From contig CM064432.1 in NCBI GenBank assembly GCA_032690845.1, positions 57,596,071 through 57,660,070 of the forward strand: a stretch of 64,000 bases of DNA. The letters run 5' to 3'. This document shows, one piece after another, positions 58,172 through 64,000 of the stretch (its first letter is position 1; every line of letters begins with the position of its first letter). This stretch comes from Eleusine coracana subsp. coracana (Eukaryota; Streptophyta; Magnoliopsida; Poales; Poaceae). The notes under the pieces were generated by a model. It was not told the origin of the DNA. It ran no database searches and saw nothing but the letters and a program-made list of their open reading frames with translations. Both the position numbers and the translations under genes were made by a program.

Positions 58172-58343
58172 CTTCACGGAGAACGCCACGTTCCCGGCCG
58201 GTAGGTCGCTTTGGCGACGGTGCCGCCGAGAGCCCGATCGAGGGAGAGAGGTAGGTGATCTCACGAAGGCGCCAGCGTCAGCGACGTATACGTGACCAAG
58301 ATCTGAAGCGGAGACGTGCGCCCTCTGCGGCCTCGGTCGAAGG

Positions 58344-58351
58344 CATATATC
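58344..58351 (-). promoter_or_regulatory. TATA-like word upstream of the unknown gene
   Basis: Reads GATATATG on the minus strand, about 175 bases upstream of the ATG at 58171. The match is modest. Confidence 0.35.
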
Positions 58352-61300
58352 GTGCCCAGGTGGGAACCGAGTCGGAATCTTAACCGCGTCGGATGTTGCG
58401 GGTCGGCGCGGCTTAGGTCGGTGCGGCAATCCGATTCCGTCTCGAACGGTGTGACAAGCCCTACTGTTCCGAAACTGGAAACTCACGGATCCAATGTAGT
58501 GGTGCTGGAGAGATCGCACCACACGCTGAGAGCTATTGAACACACAGAGAACCATGCATAGACCGTAGTACTTGAGAACAACAAAGAGGATTTCAACGGC
58601 ATATTCCATAAACTTCGTGAGGCTGTGTACGTTTGTACAGGCAGGGTTTATATCAATTTCTAAAAAAAAAACATAAACTTGTACAGACTATTTTTAATCT
58701 AAACCAATAAAAGAGAGAGTCCCTACGATACCTTTTCTCACTTATAATATTCTATACCCACCAATCTACACCTTTGAATCAAAATAAATTCACCTTTTTC
58801 AACCACATATTTTTTAGATGAAGAAAAAAGTTACACTATATAACACCCTTATGTCAACCAAAATTTTTTCGCCCATATATTCCTTACCCGTTGGACCCAT
58901 CCACGCATCATCCCCCATTGCACCACACCCCGTTGATGTCTCCTTCCCTAATAGCTACTTTTGTTTTTGGAAACAATTGCTAATTGCTTTTCACTTTCCT
59001 AAGGCAGAGATCATGTCATCGTTTGGCCGCCACCTTGCCTCGGTGTTGGCGATTGCCGGCACGAACATGTGCCCGTGAGGATCGATGCCTCGCCTTCATG
59101 GTACCATCAACGATGTAGGTAATCCCATGCTATCTCCCTCGATGCAGGACTGGATGAGTGGATGATGCGATTTAATCGGAGTTGGAGATGGAGAGGGGAG
59201 GAGGCGCGGACGACGCCCAGATCCGATGAAGATGAAGGCGGCATGGCTGGGAGACTACGGACAATGGTGTTATTGCGGTTGTGCACAAGGGATCCCACGC
59301 GGCAGCGGCAGCGGTGGCATCTGCATAGGTGTGCAGCGATGGAAGACCCAACCACGTGCTATGCGTGAACGGGAGTCGTCGCCGCCATGAGGGCTTCCCC
59401 GGCGACAACCCGGATCCGCAACTTCTTCAGGAAATGCTTGCCATCAAGCAGGCCTGCTCCCTCATCCAGGTCCGGTTCCGCAGCTCACTTCTTGCTAGCG
59501 AATGAACTTAATTTATTGTGTTTCCTTGCCCTGGCGTATGGTGCTCTTTTGGAGTTTTGGTTCTGCAATGTTAGATAATTTGGTCACCTCCTGCTACCGT
59601 ACCTTGCTCTAGCCGGGAGAGGTTGGGTCGCTGGGAGATGTAGAAATTGGTGTGTGCTTACGATGGTGGGTTTGGCTACTGACGAGGAAGAGAGGAAGTG
59701 AATTCTTTTTAGGCGTTTGGAATTTCAGTGGATTGGGTGCCTGCGAATGGAACTGAAACCACTGAACTTCCAATTCAACTGTTAATGGTAAGTATTATTT
59801 CTATTTGCATATATTATTACTGATATGATTGTGCAGTGCTCGTGAATATTACTTTGTACTTTCATTTGAACTGAAATATGATATCAATCATAATTTAATA
59901 TGAAGCAGTTTAGTAAATGGATTGGAGCTTGCTATAAAATTTGTTGCTAAACCTGAGTATATGTAGAGCATTTTCTAGGGAAATAGCAAATGAAAAGTAC
60001 CAACTCAGTTAGAGTTGGGAGTATTGGGTTGCATTGGCTACATAATAGAAAGAAGTAATGAATCAATTGTGAGTTGTTCTTACACCAACCTTTTGTCCTT
60101 TTGTGATTTATATTCCTTTAAGTACTGATAAAATTAACCATATTTTCCTTTTCTATACTTTAAAGATTGAGTTGTCTGTAATTTTTTTAGGTACCCTGTG
60201 AAGGCTGTGATCATGTATCCTCCCTAGCTGCCTACTTTCGCTGTGGAAGATTTCTTAAGTGAGATTGATAGTTTTTTTATTAGTCTATTTCCTAACACAT
60301 GTTCTATGTAATGTCTATGTGCATTAACATTGTAACTTATCAATTGCAGTTGGCTGGCACCGTATCTCTAATTCATGGTTATGTTTCCTAGCTTTGACAT
60401 CTCTTTGGATCAACGTCTCTATTGTGGGCCATCATATCTGGTATTCATCATCTTGCCACACTATTAGTGCTAATTCGGTTAGCTTGTTGATTCCATTAAA
60501 ATTACATAGAACATATCAAGTCAACGTGCAACTGCAATTTCTTGACTACCGTGATGACGAGAAGCAGGTAGTTCATGCCATTAGTTTGTATTATCTTAGC
60601 TATATTCAGTCCTGCTAATGTGACTTGGTTCAAGGTTAATTTTATTGCATACATGAAAATTTAATTTATTCTATTCCGAGCATAATTATGGAGTCTTTTG
60701 TGTGTCAAATTTAGCACACCGACAATTAATTAGCATCTAAATGTCAATTCATAAAATTTAAAATTGTTTTAGATAGTACAAATGTTGAAACTGGCTATGG
60801 GAGCTGGAGTAGAGGTTGTGGCTTGGATTGGATCCAGTAGTAGCACTCAATAGTGGAAGAGGGGGCAACAAGTGATAGTAATTGGTGACCACAAAGCTAA
60901 TGGTAGCACATTGAGTTATTTGTGATAATGTGATTGATGGATGCAAGATATCCTATTCTGAGTTAAAAAGAATGAAATAACCCTAGTACAATAGTAGTTT
61001 TCTTCAATGAAAAAAATAAAGTTGTATGCTACAAACTATTTTTGAGACAAAACGGATGCTGCAAACTTTAATCCCATCTTTATAAGTACTATACTACTAT
61101 GGATATATTGTAACTCATGATGTTATTTTTTGATGTTTTTATGGTTTAGTTGCCTTGTCAAACACCCTTGTAACACCTTATTATTTGCTTGCTTGACATT
61201 TTTTATTGCTCAAACAGTTCAAAATACTTTTGGATTCTAAAAGTATGATGTACACTAATACTATTTTTTATAAGGATAATGAATCTTGCTGCCTTGTTGG

Positions 61301-62142
61301 TAAATGTTTTGCTAGACTTCGTATCTCTCATTAAATCTCATGGCTGCACACTTTGATTTAAGGCATGCTTTTTACTCTGAGATTAATCAGTTTATTTAAA
61401 CTTAATATGAAAACAAACACTAGATTATATGTTGAGATTTAATAATATAGGCCTCCAGATTGTGTTAATCTCATAATCTGTTTCAAAGTTGATTATTTTA
61501 GCACATAGTTAGGATTTAGGAAGCATTTTATTTGTGCAAGTGGTTTTCTTGTAAGGTTAAAAAACTGATCAACACTTTAGGTATTGTAACACAAAAAATG
61601 TTGCCAGTTGTGATGACTGGTTAATTTATTTGGTTTCTAGATGGCTGTGTCATAGTAAGATGTGGTTCCATTTTTAACTTTCTCTTTCTCTTTTTATGGC
61701 TGGTTACTTGGTGCATGATTTTTGTTTCAAAGGCCATATGGAAATCAGTTATGTTTTAAAAGCAAATATTTTTGTTTATGAAGCTTAGAAAGTATTTTTA
61801 GCAAAAACCAAGAGAGATAAGATGTTATTTCGCGTGATATATTTCTTTTGTTGGCAGGATTATAGAAAAAACAACATAGATAAGATGAGCTACCAGAGAT
61901 AGCCTCTCTTTGATGCTTCTGATAGGAGAGCAACAAGAGAACAAATTCCTACCAGAAGATGAGGTTGTCATGTAAGCCTCGGTGTTTATTGTACTATTTT
62001 TCTTGGTCATTAGGGTGTAAAGACTTCTAATGTCTTGAGTCGTTATTCTGTCAGACTCACTACCTGTTTACTCCTGTTTTGTTTAGCTCATGTTACTCTC
62101 TGCCTATGTACTATCTACAATTTTAGTCTGGATCTAAAAGTA

Positions 62143-62174
62143 CTTTTTTTTGGGGGGGGGGGGGGGGGGGGGGT
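62143..62174. repeat. T tract followed by long G homopolymer
   Basis: About nine T are followed by about 21 G. Such runs are prone to length errors in sequencing. Confidence 0.85.
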
Positions 62175-62929
62175 TTGAGTGCTTGCAATCAAGCTGTCAA
62201 GCCATCGAAGTACATAGAGCATGGCAAGAAGGTAGCCCTGTTGTCCCCCCTCTCCCATCCCTATTTGAATGGATCTGATTTGGCATTAATTGTATTTGAC
62301 CAAATGATTTCATCTCACGAGTTGCTTTTCATCTTTTATCATTTTGTATCTCTTAAGTAAAATATGATAGTTTTAAACACTGATGGTCGAGTTGACATAG
62401 TTTCGTGAGGTTGTTGTGCATGGCTTCTACAACCTTTACTACTTACTAGCAGCTATGCATGAGCAGCACATATGTACATAAATTTATTAAGTACATTTAA
62501 ACTAGAAATTATAGTGACTGCTATAGTATAAAACTGAAGCTACTTTGAGGTTTCTTTCATTTATTCAAACACCTTCAGTTTTCAACTGGGTTGCATCTGA
62601 CTTCCAATTTTTTTCAGGTTTTAATTTTTCTTTTCGACTGCATGGAGCACATACTCCTATTACGAGACAGTAAAGAGGAGAAAAAGAGCATGTATATGCT
62701 ATATACGAGACAGTAATATCAACAACACCTTCAGGCATCATCATAGAAATAAAAAGATCAGTTAGGGGAGTGTTGGTAAGAGATGTCAGGATGCTATCTC
62801 TTTGTTAGAACACATGTCTGGACAACCCAACTTCACATATCTGGACAACCCAACTTCTGACTATACTGTTGTGTTCTACTACTTTGGTACTCGATGTTTT
62901 GTTATTCAATTTGTAATGCCAAATTATTT

Positions 62930-63664
62930 ATAATTTTCTCCTATACTATTGTGTTTAGTTACTAGGATGTTGAACCCAATAGTTGAATATAGAATGTGTA
63001 TTGGTTTCAACTTTATTTCTTTATAATAGTATGTTAAGCTGCATATTAGATGTATGCTCATTTTAACCTTTATAGTGCAAAATAATCTTATTTCAAAGCT
63101 CTTACCGATGTTTTCAAATGTATATGCCATATGGAAGAAATTATTTTATACTTATTCGTAGAAAGTCTATTCGAACAACTTTTTGGGGCATGGAAGAATA
63201 TAGCCTTTGATATGTCAGATGGACCTCAAACAATCAGGATTCAATGATTAAAAGGAAACTGATTTTCAATTGATTGAAAAATAGCTCTATTATCATATCT
63301 ACAATTTTAAGGTCTTAAAAACTTCATTTCTTTACACTTTTGACACGTTGCATACTTATAATATAAACTTTATCCGGCATGATTTTTTTATTCTTAAATT
63401 TGTTTTATTTTTGATATCACAAAAACCGATTCAAGATATGCTCCATGAATAAATTTTAGCTCGTGCAACACTGCACATATGTAATTTTCTCTTATACTGT
63501 TGTGCTCAGTTGCTAGGATGTTGAACCCAATAGTTAAATATGGAATGTGTATTGGTTTCAACTTTATTACTTTGTGACAGTGTGTTAAACTGCATATTAG
63601 ATATATGCTCATTTTAATCTTTATAGTGTAAAACAATCTTATTTCAATGCTCTTACCGATGTTG
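62930..63664. repeat. Diverged direct repeat, two units of about 180 bp
   Basis: Units at about 62930-63113 and 63484-63664 share AGGATGTTGAACCCAATAGT and end at CTCTTACCGATGTT. They differ at scattered positions, so the duplication is not recent. Confidence 0.85.
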
Positions 63665-64000
63665 GGGTGTAAAACTACTACTACAGGCTGCTAACGGACT
63701 ATGGTGTTACAACGTTGAATGACAAATGATAGACCATGGAGGAAATCGATCATGTTTGGAAATAGAGGAGGCAAATTCGAAAAAAAAAAAGAATGCTTGC
63801 ATTGTGTGGAATATAAAGAAGGGAAATAACTTGTGGCCTCCACTTGGGTACGGGGTGGATGGTAACCCATGGTCGGGTGAAAAAAATAGTTGAACATAGA
63901 GGTAGATTGCATTCTATGGTGTAAACATCCTCACATGTCATGTTATGTCTTAATCATGTGGACCTGGGGACTAAGCCGGTGGTTAGAAGGAGAATTAGAC

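Larger units (their letters stand above)
58352..64000. other. AT-rich region without a supported gene
   Basis: Only short open frames without domains are present. A mildly GC-rich patch (59150-59480) has open frames on both strands but no motif or splice context I trust. Other contents are a T run joined to a G run of about 20 (62143-62174) and a 180-bp diverged direct repeat (62930-63113 and 63484-63664). Confidence 0.45.

Noticed and set aside
57236..58295. Plus-strand frames of 169-299 residues
   Set aside because: They are antisense to the unknown gene. The minus frame has balanced composition and plausible motifs; these are Arg/Pro/Ala-rich shadows.
58172..58609. Upstream in-frame extension of the unknown gene (425 aa version)
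   Set aside because: The added part looks non-coding and covers a TATA-like word; the ATG at 58171 is the more likely start.

Overview
This is nuclear DNA from a grass (Poaceae), probably but not provably a panicoid. The evidence is intron-containing genes with GC-rich 5' exons, Tourist, Stowaway and hAT-type MITEs, a Sirevirus-type Ty1/copia element primed by initiator tRNA-Met, a plant RTE-type LINE ending in (TTG)n, and proteins of grass families. There is no bacterial-style operon, CRISPR array or rRNA gene.

Layout. 1-4275: spacer with a 527-bp hAT-like element. 4276-6460 (+): a two-exon OXIDATIVE STRESS 3-like gene. 7057-11259 (-): a five-exon response regulator with a complete receiver domain, an AT-hook-like motif and a long N/Q/P-rich tail, but no GARP DNA-binding domain that I can find. 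13377-15636 (-): a three-exon DUF3615-like gene with a Tourist-like MITE in intron 2. 16122-17158: a 1-kb Harbinger-type element. 17212-27657: a decayed Sirevirus copia element, followed by a further piece of internal sequence. 27754-37092: repeat-rich DNA with hAT transposase and LINE remnants, a CACTA-like end and several MITEs. 37093-45681 (-): a six-exon RAD7-like leucine-rich-repeat gene; its first intron holds a full-ORF, antisense RTE LINE with a perfect 16-bp target-site duplication. 46838-48937 (-): a two-exon GPI-anchored protein gene. 49820-56308: a second decayed copia element with 5-bp target-site duplications. 57332-58171 (-): an intronless gene of unknown function. 58172-64000: AT-rich DNA with no gene I can support.

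The host genes look like independent single-copy loci, not a pathway. Splice sites were chosen by hand: in every multi-exon model the phases close and the protein stays in frame across all junctions.

The points most worth following up are: (1) the uninterrupted RTE LINE beside a splice donor; (2) a series of tiny homopolymer-containing insertions, each flanked by 13-19-bp direct repeats, one of which duplicated the exon 1 splice donor of the response regulator; (3) the response regulator whose GARP domain appears replaced by a basic AT-hook-like linker; (4) the Sirevirus arranged LTR-internal-LTR-internal fragment, with a dense set of GGAAGTTCC palindromes and an extra ORF behind pol.
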